A stretch of 42,137 nt of DNA from Frigidibacter oleivorans. GTDB lineage: Bacteria > Pseudomonadota > Alphaproteobacteria > Rhodobacterales > Rhodobacteraceae. A program made the translations under genes and the position numbers. The first letter of the stretch is position 1, and every line of letters begins with the position of its first letter. The notes under the pieces were generated by a model, which worked only from the letters and a program-made list of their open reading frames with translations, did no database searches and was not told where the DNA came from. Shown here in pieces: positions 26,236 to 34,820 of this stretch. The stretch lies in NCBI RefSeq assembly GCF_003993775.1, contig NZ_RJRZ01000025.1, positions 1 to 42,137 of the forward strand, read 5' to 3'.

Positions 26236-27304
26236 ACGCCGGCCCACCCCGTCGCGGCTGTGGACGGCGGCGACCCCGGTTCTGGCGGTGATCGCCACGA
26301 TGATCGCGGGCGGGCTGCTTTTCGCCCTGCTCGGCAAGCCGCCGGTCGAGGCGATCCGCACCATCTTCTGGGATCCGCTCTTCGGCCAGTATGCCAGCTA
26401 TTCCCGCCCGCAGCTGCTGGTGAAGGCGGGGCCGCTGATCCTGATCGCGATCGGGCTCAGCCTCGGCTTCCGGGCGCAGGTCTGGAATATCGGCGCCGAG
26501 GGGCAATACATCATGGGCGCACTGTTCGGCGCGGCGGTGGGGCTGGCGGCCTACCCTGCCGACAGCGTGCTGCTGCTGCCCGCGATGGCGGTGGCGGGGG
26601 CCTGCGGCGGGTTCCTCTGGGCGATGATCCCGGCAATCCTGAAGACCCGGTTCAACACCAACGAGATCCTCGTGTCGCTGATGCTGGTCTATGTGGCGCA
26701 GCACATGATGTCGGCGGCCTCGTTCGGGCTGCTGCGCAACCCCGAGGGCATGGGCTTTCCCGGCAGCCGCAACTTCCAGCAATACCCCGCCGCCTTCAAC
26801 GGCGAGCTGATCCCCGGCACCGGCATGCATTGGGGCGTGGTCGCGGCCTTCTGCGCGGTGATCGGGGCCTATGTGCTGCTCAGCCGCCATATCCTCGGCT
26901 TCCAGATCCGGGTCGCGGGCGAGGCGCCGCGCGCCGCGCGCTTCGCGGGCGTCAGTCCGGCGCTGCTGACCTCGGTCTGCCTCGGCATTTCGGGCGCGCT
27001 GGCGGGGCTGGCGGGCCTGTTCGAGGTGACGGGCCCGGCCGGGCAGATCACCACCGATTTCGCCAGCGGTTACGGCTTCACCGCGATCATCGTGGCCTTC
27101 CTCGGGCGGCTCAATCCCTTCGGCATCCTGCTGGCGGGGCTGCTGATGGCGCTGACCTATATCGGCGGCGAACTGGCGCAGCTGATGCTGAACCTGCCCG
27201 CCGCGGCGATCCAGGCCTTCCAGGGGATGCTGCTGTTCTTCCTGCTGGCCTTCGACGTGCTGGCGAATTTCCGGCTGCGGCTGGCGAAGGGGGCACGGGC
27301 ATGA
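26222..27304 (+). CDS. ABC transporter permease 1 (BMP/nucleoside type)
   Basis: 360 residues, mostly hydrophobic, about eight to ten helices. Typical of the YufP/NupP permease: NIGAEGQYIMGALFG and KTRFNTNEILVSLMLVYVA. The start at 26222 overlaps the ATPase gene by 14 bases and has GGGGGAG upstream. Its stop overlaps the next permease start (ATGA). With its partner it forms the heterodimeric channel of a nucleoside importer. Confidence 0.92.
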   Translation: MLRLERRPTPSRLWTAATPVLAVIATMIAGGLLFALLGKPPVEAIRTIFWDPLFGQYASYSRPQLLVKAGPLILIAIGLSLGFRAQVWNIGAEGQYIMGALFGAAVGLAAYPADSVLLLPAMAVAGACGGFLWAMIPAILKTRFNTNEILVSLMLVYVAQHMMSAASFGLLRNPEGMGFPGSRNFQQYPAAFNGELIPGTGMHWGVVAAFCAVIGAYVLLSRHILGFQIRVAGEAPRAARFAGVSPALLTSVCLGISGALAGLAGLFEVTGPAGQITTDFASGYGFTAIIVAFLGRLNPFGILLAGLLMALTYIGGELAQLMLNLPAAAIQAFQGMLLFFLLAFDVLANFRLRLAKGARA

Positions 27305-28230
27305 TCGGCTCCATCGATCCCATCCTGCTGATCGCCTCGCTGATGGTGGCTTCGACCCCGATCCTGCTGGCCGCCCTGGGCGAGCTGGTGGTGGAAAAGG
27401 CCGGCGTGCTGAACCTCGGCGTCGAGGGGATGATGATCACCGGCGCCATCGCGGGCTTCATCGCGGCGGTCGAGACCGGATCGCCCTTCGCGGGCTTCGT
27501 CGCGGCGGCGGCGGCGGGCGCGGCTCTGAGCCTGATCTTCGCGCTGCTGACGCAGTTCCTGCTGTCGAACCAGGTGGCGACGGGGCTGGCGCTGACGCTG
27601 TTCGGCATCGGCTTTTCCGCGCTGATCGGACAGGGCTATACCGGCATCCGCCCGCCCGCGACGCCGCGGCTGGACCTCGGTCCGCTGTCGGACCTGCCGG
27701 TGATCGGGCCGATCCTCTTCCGCCACGATCCGATGGTCTATGTGTCGCTGGCGCTGGTGGTGGCGGTGGGGCTGTTCCTGCGCCGCAGCCGGGCGGGGCT
27801 GATCCTGCGTGCCGTGGGCGAAAGCCACGATGCCGCCCATGCGCTCGGCTACAAGGTGGTGCGGATCCGCATCCTCGCCATCCTGTTCGGCGGCGCCTGC
27901 GCGGGGCTCGGCGGCGCCTATCTGAGCCTGGTGCGCGTGCCGCAATGGACCGAGGGCATGACCGCGGGCGCCGGCTGGATCGCGCTGGCCATCGTCGTCT
28001 TCGCCAGCTGGAGGCCGGGACGGGTGCTGGCGGGGGCGTATCTGTTCGGCGGCGTCACCGTGCTGCAGCTGAACCTGCAGGCCGCCGGCGTGGCGATCCC
28101 GGTGCAATACCTGTCGATGGCGCCCTACCTGATCACCATCCTCGTCCTCGTCGTCATTTCCGCCGACCGGTCGCGTGCCGCGCTGAACGCGCCTGCCGCG
28201 CTCGGCAAGTCCTTCCACGCCTCGAGCTGA
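27301..28230 (+). CDS. ABC transporter permease 2 (BMP/nucleoside type)
   Basis: 309 residues, about eight helices, of the YufQ/NupQ kind: GELVVEKAGVLNLGVEGMMI and LRAVGESHDAAHALGYKVVR, the latter a cytoplasmic coupling segment. It overlaps the first permease by 4 bases. A hairpin (28239-28258) and a 54-base gap separate it from the binding-protein gene. Confidence 0.92.
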   Translation: MIGSIDPILLIASLMVASTPILLAALGELVVEKAGVLNLGVEGMMITGAIAGFIAAVETGSPFAGFVAAAAAGAALSLIFALLTQFLLSNQVATGLALTLFGIGFSALIGQGYTGIRPPATPRLDLGPLSDLPVIGPILFRHDPMVYVSLALVVAVGLFLRRSRAGLILRAVGESHDAAHALGYKVVRIRILAILFGGACAGLGGAYLSLVRVPQWTEGMTAGAGWIALAIVVFASWRPGRVLAGAYLFGGVTVLQLNLQAAGVAIPVQYLSMAPYLITILVLVVISADRSRAALNAPAALGKSFHASS

Positions 28231-28238
28231 CCCATCCC

Positions 28239-28258
28239 GGCCGCCCGGCAAGGCGGCC
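28239..28258 (+). promoter_or_regulatory. Intercistronic hairpin before the binding-protein gene
   Basis: Perfect 7-base stem GGCCGCC / GGCGGCC with a 6-base loop, in the only gap of the operon. Such hairpins can stabilise the downstream mRNA so that the substrate-binding protein is made in excess; that role here is inference. Confidence 0.45.
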
Positions 28259-28284
28259 CCCATTCCGCAGCAGGAGTTGCTTTG

Positions 28285-29367
28285 ATGAACCGCAGAACCC
28301 TACTGAAAGGCTCCGCCGCCGCGCTGGCCGCCGTCGGGCTCGCCCGCCCGGCCCTCGCGCAGGAACCGCTGAAGATCGGCTTCATCTATGTCGGCCCGAT
28401 CGGCGATCTCGGCTGGTCGTTCCAGCACGATCAGGGCCGTCTGGCCGTCGAGGAGGAGTTCGGCGACCGGGTCGAGACGGTCTATCTGGAAAGCGTGCCC
28501 GAGGGCGCGGATGCCGAACGCGCGATGACGCAGATGGCGCTGCAGGGCTGCAAGCTGATCTTCGCCACCTCCTTCGGCTACATGGACCCGGTGATCAACG
28601 TCGCCGCCAAGTTCCCCGACGTGATGTTCGAACATGCCACCGGCTACAAGCGCGCCGACAACGTGGCCACCTATGACGCCCGCTTCTACGAAGGCCGCGC
28701 GGTGATGGGCACGATCGCCGGCCGGATGACGAAGTCGAACAAGATCGGCTATATCGGATCGTTCCCGATCCCCGAGGTGATCCAGGGCATCAACTCGACC
28801 TTCATCCACGCCCGCAAGGTCAACCCCGAGGTCGAGATCAGCGTGGTCTGGGCCTATACCTGGTTCGACCCGGCGAAAGAGGCCGATGCCGCCAAGGCGC
28901 TGATCGAACAGGGCGTGGACGTGATCCTGGCCCATACCGATTCCACCGCGCCGCTGGCCGAGGCGGCCAAGACCGAAGGCGTGATCGGCTTCGGCCAGGC
29001 GTCGGACATGCTGGACTTCGCGCCCTCGCCGCGCGTGTCGGCCATCGTCGACAACTGGGCCCCCTATTACATCGACCGGGTGCAGAAGATGCTGGACGGC
29101 GCCTGGACCTCGACCGCCACCTGGGGCGGCATCGGCGAGGGCGAGGTGCAGATCGGCGAGATCACCTCGGCCGTGCCCGAAGAGGTGAAGGCCGAGGCGC
29201 TGGCGCTGGCCGACGCCATCGCCAAGAAGGAATACCACCCCTTCACCGGCCCGCTGAACAAGCAGGACGGCTCCGCCTGGCTGGCCGAGGGCGAGACGGC
29301 GGATGACGCCACGCTGGCGGGGATGAACTTCTTCGTCGAAGGCATCTCCGGCGACATCCCCAGCTGA
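28285..29367 (+). CDS. BMP-family periplasmic binding protein for purines or nucleosides
   Basis: 360 residues. The N-terminus MNRRTLLKGSAAALAAVGLARPALA has a twin-arginine motif (RRTLLK) followed by a hydrophobic core and an ALA cleavage site, so export by Tat, or by Sec, is likely. The mature protein (LKIGFIYVGPIGDLGWSFQHDQGR, then YKRADNVATYDARFYEGRAVMG and FGQASDM) matches the BMP (PnrA-like) fold, whose members bind purine nucleosides. A AGGAG sits 8 bases before the ATG at 28285; an in-frame TTG at 28282 is less likely. It is the last gene of the xdh-transporter run, and a hairpin follows 10 bases after its stop. Confidence 0.93.
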   Translation: MNRRTLLKGSAAALAAVGLARPALAQEPLKIGFIYVGPIGDLGWSFQHDQGRLAVEEEFGDRVETVYLESVPEGADAERAMTQMALQGCKLIFATSFGYMDPVINVAAKFPDVMFEHATGYKRADNVATYDARFYEGRAVMGTIAGRMTKSNKIGYIGSFPIPEVIQGINSTFIHARKVNPEVEISVVWAYTWFDPAKEADAAKALIEQGVDVILAHTDSTAPLAEAAKTEGVIGFGQASDMLDFAPSPRVSAIVDNWAPYYIDRVQKMLDGAWTSTATWGGIGEGEVQIGEITSAVPEEVKAEALALADAIAKKEYHPFTGPLNKQDGSAWLAEGETADDATLAGMNFFVEGISGDIPS

Positions 29368-29377
29368 TCCGCGCCGG

Positions 29378-29397
29378 GCTGCGGCGCCTGCCGCAGC
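29378..29397 (+). terminator. Probable terminator after the xdh-ABC-BMP operon
   Basis: Perfect 8-base stem GCTGCGGC / GCCGCAGC with a GCCT loop, starting 10 bases after the stop, followed by GCTTC. A second hairpin (29420-29436, GGGGGGC / GCCCCCC) follows within 25 bases. Confidence 0.6.
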
Positions 29398-29415
29398 GCT
29401 TCACGACCGATCGCA

Positions 29416-29436
29416 GGGGGGGGGGCGCCGCCCCCC
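29416..29436. repeat. G10 tract with C6, forming a second hairpin
   Basis: Ten consecutive G (29416-29425) followed by CGCCG and six C. The outer part can pair as a 7-base GGGGGGC / GCCCCCC stem with a 3-base loop. It lies between genes, so slippage would not change a protein, though spacing to the gene at 29475 would change. Confidence 0.7.
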
Positions 29437-29474
29437 TCTGCCCATTCGCAGGGACAGGGGCAGGGACACCGGGG

Positions 29475-30542
29475 ATGCATGACTTCCTGATCGTCGGCGG
29501 CGGCATCGCCGGGCTCTCGGCCGCCGCGCGGCTGTCGGAACTGGGCCGCGTCCTGCTGCTCGAGGCGGAACCGGCGTTCGGTTATCACGCCTCGGGCCGG
29601 TCCGCCGCGCTTTACGAACCGCGCTATGGCCTGCCGCCGGTGGTGGAGCTGAGCCTCGCGGGCGAGGCGCATTTCCGCGACACCGGTGTGCTCAGCCCCC
29701 GCGGGATGATGATCGTCGCGGGCGCGGACGAGGCCGACCTGTTCCGGCGCGAGGCGGCGCTGATGCGTCTGGACGACATCGGTGCCGAGGCGGCCCGGCA
29801 AATGGTGCCGGTGCTGAACGATCGCGTCGCCTTCGCCGCCCACGCGACCCATGCCTGGGACATCGACACCGACCGGCTGATGCAGGATTTCCGCCGCGCG
29901 GCCCAGTCCCGCGGCGCCGAGTTCCACACCGGTGCCCCGGTCACCGCCATCGCCCGCGACGCGCAGGGCTGGCAGGTGACGACGGCGACCGGCCGTTTCG
30001 CCGCGCGGATGCTGGTCAATGCCGCCGGGGCCTGGGCGGACCGGGTGGCGGCGCTGGCCGGGGTGCGGCCCGTCGGGCTGCAGCCGCTGCGCCGGTCGAT
30101 GGCGCGGATCGCGGCGCCAGGCGGGCATGACGTGTCGCGCTGGCCCATGCTCTTCGGCGCGGGCGAGACCTGGTATGCCAAGCCCGATGCCGGGGCGCTG
30201 ATCGTCTCGCCGGCCGAGGAACACCCGCTCGACCCGCAGGATGCCTGGGCCGATGACATGGTGCTGGCCGAGGGACTCGCCCGGTACGAGGCGATGGTGA
30301 CCGAACCCGTCACCCGACCGCTCGCCACCTGGGCGGGGCTGCGCACCTTCGCGCCCGACCGGGTGCTGGTGATCGGACCCGACCCGCAAGAGCCGTCCTT
30401 CGTCTGGCTGGCGGGACAGGGCGGCTATGGCTTCCAGACCAGCGACGGGGCCAGCCGCCTGCTGGCCGACCTGATCGCCGGCCGGAGCCCGCAATTCGAC
30501 CCCGCGGTGGTGGCGGCGCTGGCCCCTGCCCGTTTCGGCTGA
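29475..30542 (+). CDS. FAD-dependent oxidoreductase, D-amino acid/glycine oxidase type
   Basis: 355 residues. The FAD-binding dinucleotide motif is FLIVGGGIAGLSAAARL near the start, followed by an ASGRSAALYEP segment and a C-terminal LAGQGGYGFQTSDGASRLLADL, the pattern of the DAO (glycerol-3-phosphate/D-amino acid oxidase) family. It is probably soluble and cytoplasmic and oxidises an amine or amino/hydroxy acid; the substrate is not readable. The start at 29475 has AGGGA 8 bases upstream, but the bases directly before the ATG are GGGG. It follows the purine operon's hairpins and is separate from it. Confidence 0.88.
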   Translation: MHDFLIVGGGIAGLSAAARLSELGRVLLLEAEPAFGYHASGRSAALYEPRYGLPPVVELSLAGEAHFRDTGVLSPRGMMIVAGADEADLFRREAALMRLDDIGAEAARQMVPVLNDRVAFAAHATHAWDIDTDRLMQDFRRAAQSRGAEFHTGAPVTAIARDAQGWQVTTATGRFAARMLVNAAGAWADRVAALAGVRPVGLQPLRRSMARIAAPGGHDVSRWPMLFGAGETWYAKPDAGALIVSPAEEHPLDPQDAWADDMVLAEGLARYEAMVTEPVTRPLATWAGLRTFAPDRVLVIGPDPQEPSFVWLAGQGGYGFQTSDGASRLLADLIAGRSPQFDPAVVAALAPARFG

Positions 30543-30582
30543 TCGCCCCCCGGCGTTGGCGGAAAGTTGAACGCGAACCCGC

Positions 30583-30596
30583 TCACGCCGGCGTGA
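30583..30596. promoter_or_regulatory. Perfect 14-base palindrome TCACGCCGGCGTGA
   Basis: Lies in the 135-base gap before the lysozyme gene. It may be a dimeric regulator site or a small hairpin. No matching second copy was noticed in the window. Confidence 0.4.
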
Positions 30597-30677
30597 CAGC
30601 CGCGCGCCGCTTTGGCACAACTGCCCCCAATGAACGGCGCCGGGGCAACGGGGCCGGGTGCGAGGTGGGACGGGCAG

Positions 30678-31445
30678 ATGCGGCGAACGATCCGGGCAGC
30701 AGGCTGCCTTCTTCTTCTGGCGGTGCTCGCGGCCTGCGGTGGCGGCGGGCCGAAGGGCATTCCCCCGCAATTCGGCGACAGCGCCCCCCATCCCTGGACC
30801 GGGCGCGCACCCGACGACTATGACGTGCACGGCATCGACGTGTCGCGCTGGCAGGGCCGCATCGACTGGAATGCGGTGCGGCGCGGCGGCGTCGACTTCG
30901 CCTTCATCAAGGCAACCGAGGGCGGCGACATCGCCGACCCGATGTTCCAGGAAAACTGGGCGCGGGCGCGCGAGGCCGGCCTGCCGCGCGGCGCCTATCA
31001 TTTCTACTATTTCTGCCGGACCGCGCAGGAACAGGCGGCGTGGTTCATCAGCCATGCCCCCCGCGAACGCGGCGCCCTGCCGCCGGTGCTCGACATCGAA
31101 TGGACGCGGTCGCGCAATTGCCCGCGCCGCCCCTCGCCGGAATGGATCCGGCAGGAATCGGCAATCTTCCTGTCGATCCTCACCAGCTATTACGGGCAGC
31201 GGCCGGTGATCTACACCACGGTGGATTTCTTCCGCGACAACGAGATGTGGCGCATCCAGGGCCATGACTTCTGGCTGCGGTCGGTCGCGGGCCACCCGAG
31301 CCAGGTCTATCCGGGCCATGACTGGACCTTCTGGCAGTACAGCGGCACCGGCCAGGCGCAGGGCGTGGCGGGGGACGTGGACCTGAACGCCTTCGGCGGC
31401 TCGCGCGGGCAGTGGCAAAGCTGGCTCGCGCGGCGCAGCCAGTAG
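30678..31445 (+). CDS. GH25-family lysozyme lipoprotein
   Basis: 255 residues. The N-terminus MRRTIRAAGCLLLLAVLAACGGGG has a lipobox (LAAC, Cys20), so it should be a lipid-anchored envelope protein. The catalytic domain reads VHGIDVSRWQGRIDWNAV, then FIKATEGGDIADPMF, then PPVLDIEWTRS, where the Asp-x-Glu pair is the expected active site of GH25 muramidases, and ends in WTFWQYSGTG. It would cleave the glycan backbone of peptidoglycan. GAGGTG is upstream of the ATG at 30678; an earlier in-frame ATG at 30612 would bury the lipobox. Next to a putative surface protein. Confidence 0.93.
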   Translation: MRRTIRAAGCLLLLAVLAACGGGGPKGIPPQFGDSAPHPWTGRAPDDYDVHGIDVSRWQGRIDWNAVRRGGVDFAFIKATEGGDIADPMFQENWARAREAGLPRGAYHFYYFCRTAQEQAAWFISHAPRERGALPPVLDIEWTRSRNCPRRPSPEWIRQESAIFLSILTSYYGQRPVIYTTVDFFRDNEMWRIQGHDFWLRSVAGHPSQVYPGHDWTFWQYSGTGQAQGVAGDVDLNAFGGSRGQWQSWLARRSQ

Positions 31446-31518
31446 CGTCAGCACTTCCTCAACGCTTTCGCGCCAGTCTGGCCGCAGCCCGCGCGACGGG
31501 CGATGTGGCGGAGGCGGC

Positions 31519-32358
31519 ATGGCGATCTGGCATGGTATCCTTGGCGTGGCGGCGCTGCTCTTGCCGCCCGGCGTATCGGCAGCGACGCTCGATCCGGCGC
31601 CGGTCGACCTGACCGGCTGGCAGGTGGACGATGCCGTGCCCAATTCCGGGCGCTGGCTGCTGCAACCCGGCACGGGCAACGTGATCCAGACCCGCAACGG
31701 CGCGCCCAGCATCCTCTGGGGCGACGACACCGGGCAGGACATGGTGCTGGACGGCAGCGTCAGCGTCACCACCGCGGCGGATGACGATTTCTGGGGCTTC
31801 GTGCTGGGCTATGACAGCGGCGAGATCACCAGCGCCGAGGCCGACTACTGGCTGATCGACTGGAAGCAGGCCGATGGCGGCGGGGCCGAGGCCGGGCTCG
31901 CGCTCAGCCATGTCAGCGGCCCCCTGGTCTCGGGCGGCGATGCCTGGGACCATGGCGGAACCGAGGTGACGGAGGTCGCGCGGGCCACCGGGCTGGGGGA
32001 CAGCGGCTGGCAGGACGGGGCGAGCTATGACTTCCGGCTGTCCTGGTCGGCCGAACTGATCGAGTTGCAGGTGAACGGCCAGACGGAACTGCACTACAGC
32101 AGCGCCGACTGGGGACAGGAATTCGGGGATGGCGGGATCGGCCTTTATGTCCATTCGCAGCAGAACGTCCCCTACAGCGCGCTGACGCTGACGCCGCGGT
32201 CCCCCGTGCCCGTCCCCCTGCCCGCCGCCATCGGCCCGATGGCGATGGCGCTGCTGCTGCTCGCCGCCGCGGGGCTCCGCCGGCACGGCCGCCGGCGGGC
32301 TCATGCGGACCGGCCGGATCAGCCGTCGATCCGGATGCGGGCGTTCGCCGGGTCGTAG
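31519..32358 (+). CDS. Exported protein with thrombospondin-C-like domain and VPLPA-CTERM-like tail
   Basis: 279 residues. Signal peptide (MAIWHGILGVAALLLPPGVSAA), then a domain whose pattern DDDFWGFVLGYDSGEITSAE, YWLIDWKQ and SYDFRLSWSAELIELQVNGQ resembles the lectin-like thrombospondin C-terminal fold. The C-terminus has VPVPLPAAIGPMAMALLLLAAAGLRRHGRRR: a VPLPA motif, hydrophobic stretch and basic cluster, the recognised VPLPA-CTERM sorting pattern. Such signals imply processing and surface display; the processing protease is not in the window. GGAGG lies 4 bases before the ATG. The last 40 bases overlap the convergent dehydrogenase gene, so the true end may be shorter if a frameshift or error exists. 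Confidence 0.75.
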   Translation: MAIWHGILGVAALLLPPGVSAATLDPAPVDLTGWQVDDAVPNSGRWLLQPGTGNVIQTRNGAPSILWGDDTGQDMVLDGSVSVTTAADDDFWGFVLGYDSGEITSAEADYWLIDWKQADGGGAEAGLALSHVSGPLVSGGDAWDHGGTEVTEVARATGLGDSGWQDGASYDFRLSWSAELIELQVNGQTELHYSSADWGQEFGDGGIGLYVHSQQNVPYSALTLTPRSPVPVPLPAAIGPMAMALLLLAAAGLRRHGRRRAHADRPDQPSIRMRAFAGS

Positions 32359-34820
32359 GGGCTGTCCTCGACGACCTCGGCCGGCCACTCCTGCCGCAGC
32401 ATCCGCACCGTCAGCTTCGTGCCGACCTGCGCCAGATCGGGGCGGACATAACCCATGCCGATCTGCTTGCCGAAGGCCACCGACCAGCCCCCCGAGGTCA
32501 GGCGGCCCACCTTCTGCCCGCCCGACAGCAGCGCCTCCTTGCCCCAGGGGTCGGTATCGGCGGGACCGTCGATCAGCAGCGTCACGCATTTCGCCCGGAT
32601 GCCCGTATCCAGCATCGCCTGCTTGCCGGTGAAGTCCTTCGACAGGTCGACGAAGCGGTCGAGCCCGGCTTCCAGCGGCGTCGCGTCCCGGCCCAGTTCG
32701 GTGCCGAAGGCGCGATAGCTCTTCTCCTGCCGCAGCCAGTTCTGCGCCCGCGCCCCCACCAGCTTCAGCCCGTGCCTGCCGCCCGCCGCGACCAGCTGAT
32801 CCCAGAGGTAGCGCCCCATCTCCACCGGATGGTGCAGTTCCCAGCCCAGCTCGCCCGTATAGGCCACGCGGATCGCCCGCACCGGACACATGCCCAGCTC
32901 GATGTTGCGCATCGTCAGCCAAGGGAAACGCTTGTTGCCCAGCACCGTCGCCGGATCGGCATCGCGCACCAGTTCCTTCAGGATGTCGCGCGATGCCGGC
33001 CCGGCCAGGGCGAAGACGCCCCATTGCGTGGTCACGTCGTGCATCTCGACCCGGTCGCCGCCCGCCGCGATGAAATCCTCGATGGATTTCTTCAGGAAGT
33101 CCGCGTCATAGGCCGTCCAGGCCCCGGCGGAGACGAGGTAGTATTCGGTCTCGGCCAGACGGACGATGGTATATTCCGTCCGCGTGGTCCCCGCCCCGGT
33201 CAGCGCATAGGTCAGGTTGATCCGCCCCACCGCCGGCAGCTTGTTGCAGGTGAATCGGTCGAGGAAGGCCGTCGCCCCCGGCCCGCGGACCAGATGCTTG
33301 GTGAAGGCCGAGGCGTCGATCAGCCCCGCCGTCTGGCGCAGCGCCCGCGCCTCGGCCTCGGCATAGCGCCACCAGGCGCCGCGGCGGAAACTGCGGCTGT
33401 CATGATCGAACCCTTCGGGCGCATCGACCGGGCCGTAATAGTTGGGCCGTTCCCAGCCGTTCACCTGCCCGAACTGCGCCCCCGCCGCCTTCTGCCGGTC
33501 ATAGGCGGGCGCGGTGCGCAGCGGGCGGCAGGCTTCGCGCTCTTCGTCCGGATGGTGCAGGATGAAGACATGCTCGTAGCATTCCTCGTTCTTGCGCGCG
33601 GCGTATTCGGTGGTCATCCAGCCGCCATAGCGCCTGGGATCGAGCGAGGCCATGTCGATCTCGGCCTCGCCTTCCGTCATCATCTGCGCCAGGTAGTGCC
33701 CGGTGCCGCCCGCGGCGGTGATGCCGAAGCTGAAGCCCTCGGCCAGCCACATGTTGCGCAGGCCGGGCGCCGGGCCGACCAGCGGGTTGCCATCGGGGGT
33801 GTAGCAGATCGGGCCGTTGAAATCGTCCTTCAGGCCCACCGTTTCGGAGGTCGGGATCCGGTGGATCATCGACATGTATTCCGCCTCGATCCGCTCCAGA
33901 TCCAGCGGGAACAGGTCCGCGCGGAAGCTGTCGGGCACCTCGTAGAGGAAACGCGCCGGTGCGCCCCGCTCATAGGGGCCGAGGATCCAGCCGCCGCGCT
34001 CCTCGCGCACATACCATTTCGCATCGGCATCGCGCAGCACGGGATGTTCCGGATTGCCGGCGCGGCGCCACGCCACCAGCGCCGGGTCCGGCTCGGTGAC
34101 GATATACTGGTGTTCGACCGGGATGGCGGGGATCTTGATCCCCAGCAGGCGCGCGGTGCGCTGCGCGTGGTTGCCGGTCGCGGTGACGACATGTTCGGCC
34201 CGGATCTCGAACGCCTCGTCGGTGGGCAGCAGCATCCCGCCGCGTTCGCCCATGATCCGGCCGCGGACGATCCATTCCGACCCGGTCCACTGATAGCCGT
34301 CCACCTGCGCCTTGCGCACCACCTCGACCCCGCGCTGGCGGGCGCCCTTGGCCATGGCCTGCGTCACATCGGCGGGGTTGATGTAGCCGTCCTGCGGGTG
34401 GAACAGCGCACCCTTCAGATCCTCGGTCCGCAAGAGCGGCCAGCGCTCTTTCATCTGCGCGGGCGTCAGGAATTCGTGATGGACTTCCGCCGTTTCCGCG
34501 ACCGAGGAATACAGCATGTATTCGTCCATCCGGTCCTGCGTCTGCGCCATGCGCAGGTTGCCCACCACCGCGAAGCCGGCATTCAGCCCGGTCTCGGCCT
34601 CCAGCGTCTTGTAGAAATCCACCGAGTACTTGTGGATATGGGTGGTGGCATAGCTCATGTTGAACAGCGGCAGCAGACCGGCTGCATGCCAGGTCGAACC
34701 GCTGGTCAGTTCGTCGCGTTCCAGCAGCATGGTGTCCCACCCCGCCTTGGCGAGGTGATAGGCGATGCCGGTCCCGACGGCGCCACCGCCGACGACAAGC
34801 GCGCGAACATGGGTCTTCAT
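32319..34820 (-). CDS. Dimethylglycine/sarcosine dehydrogenase-like FAD enzyme with GcvT domain
   Basis: 833 residues. The N-terminal FAD domain has VRALVVGGGAVGTGIAYHLAKAGWDTMLLER and then SGSTWHAAGLL with His45, the residue to which FAD is covalently attached in dimethylglycine and sarcosine dehydrogenases. From about residue 430 the protein continues into a GcvT-like folate-binding domain (DVTTQWGVFALAGPASRDIL, RVAYTGELGWELHHPVEMG) and a C-terminal barrel. It would remove methyl groups from methylated glycines and pass the one-carbon unit to tetrahydrofolate, a step in glycine-betaine catabolism. GGGAG lies about 9 bases before the ATG at 34820. It overlaps the convergent gene by 40 bases and is divergent from the DUF2946-like gene. 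Confidence 0.93.
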   Translation of the reverse strand: MKTHVRALVVGGGAVGTGIAYHLAKAGWDTMLLERDELTSGSTWHAAGLLPLFNMSYATTHIHKYSVDFYKTLEAETGLNAGFAVVGNLRMAQTQDRMDEYMLYSSVAETAEVHHEFLTPAQMKERWPLLRTEDLKGALFHPQDGYINPADVTQAMAKGARQRGVEVVRKAQVDGYQWTGSEWIVRGRIMGERGGMLLPTDEAFEIRAEHVVTATGNHAQRTARLLGIKIPAIPVEHQYIVTEPDPALVAWRRAGNPEHPVLRDADAKWYVREERGGWILGPYERGAPARFLYEVPDSFRADLFPLDLERIEAEYMSMIHRIPTSETVGLKDDFNGPICYTPDGNPLVGPAPGLRNMWLAEGFSFGITAAGGTGHYLAQMMTEGEAEIDMASLDPRRYGGWMTTEYAARKNEECYEHVFILHHPDEEREACRPLRTAPAYDRQKAAGAQFGQVNGWERPNYYGPVDAPEGFDHDSRSFRRGAWWRYAEAEARALRQTAGLIDASAFTKHLVRGPGATAFLDRFTCNKLPAVGRINLTYALTGAGTTRTEYTIVRLAETEYYLVSAGAWTAYDADFLKKSIEDFIAAGGDRVEMHDVTTQWGVFALAGPASRDILKELVRDADPATVLGNKRFPWLTMRNIELGMCPVRAIRVAYTGELGWELHHPVEMGRYLWDQLVAAGGRHGLKLVGARAQNWLRQEKSYRAFGTELGRDATPLEAGLDRFVDLSKDFTGKQAMLDTGIRAKCVTLLIDGPADTDPWGKEALLSGGQKVGRLTSGGWSVAFGKQIGMGYVRPDLAQVGTKLTVRMLRQEWPAEVVEDSPYDPANARIRIDG

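Noticed and set aside
30571-30580. GAAC-GC-GAAC as a LexA site before the lysozyme gene
   Set aside because: Alphaproteobacterial LexA sites have a 7-base gap (GAACN7GAAC); here the gap is 2.
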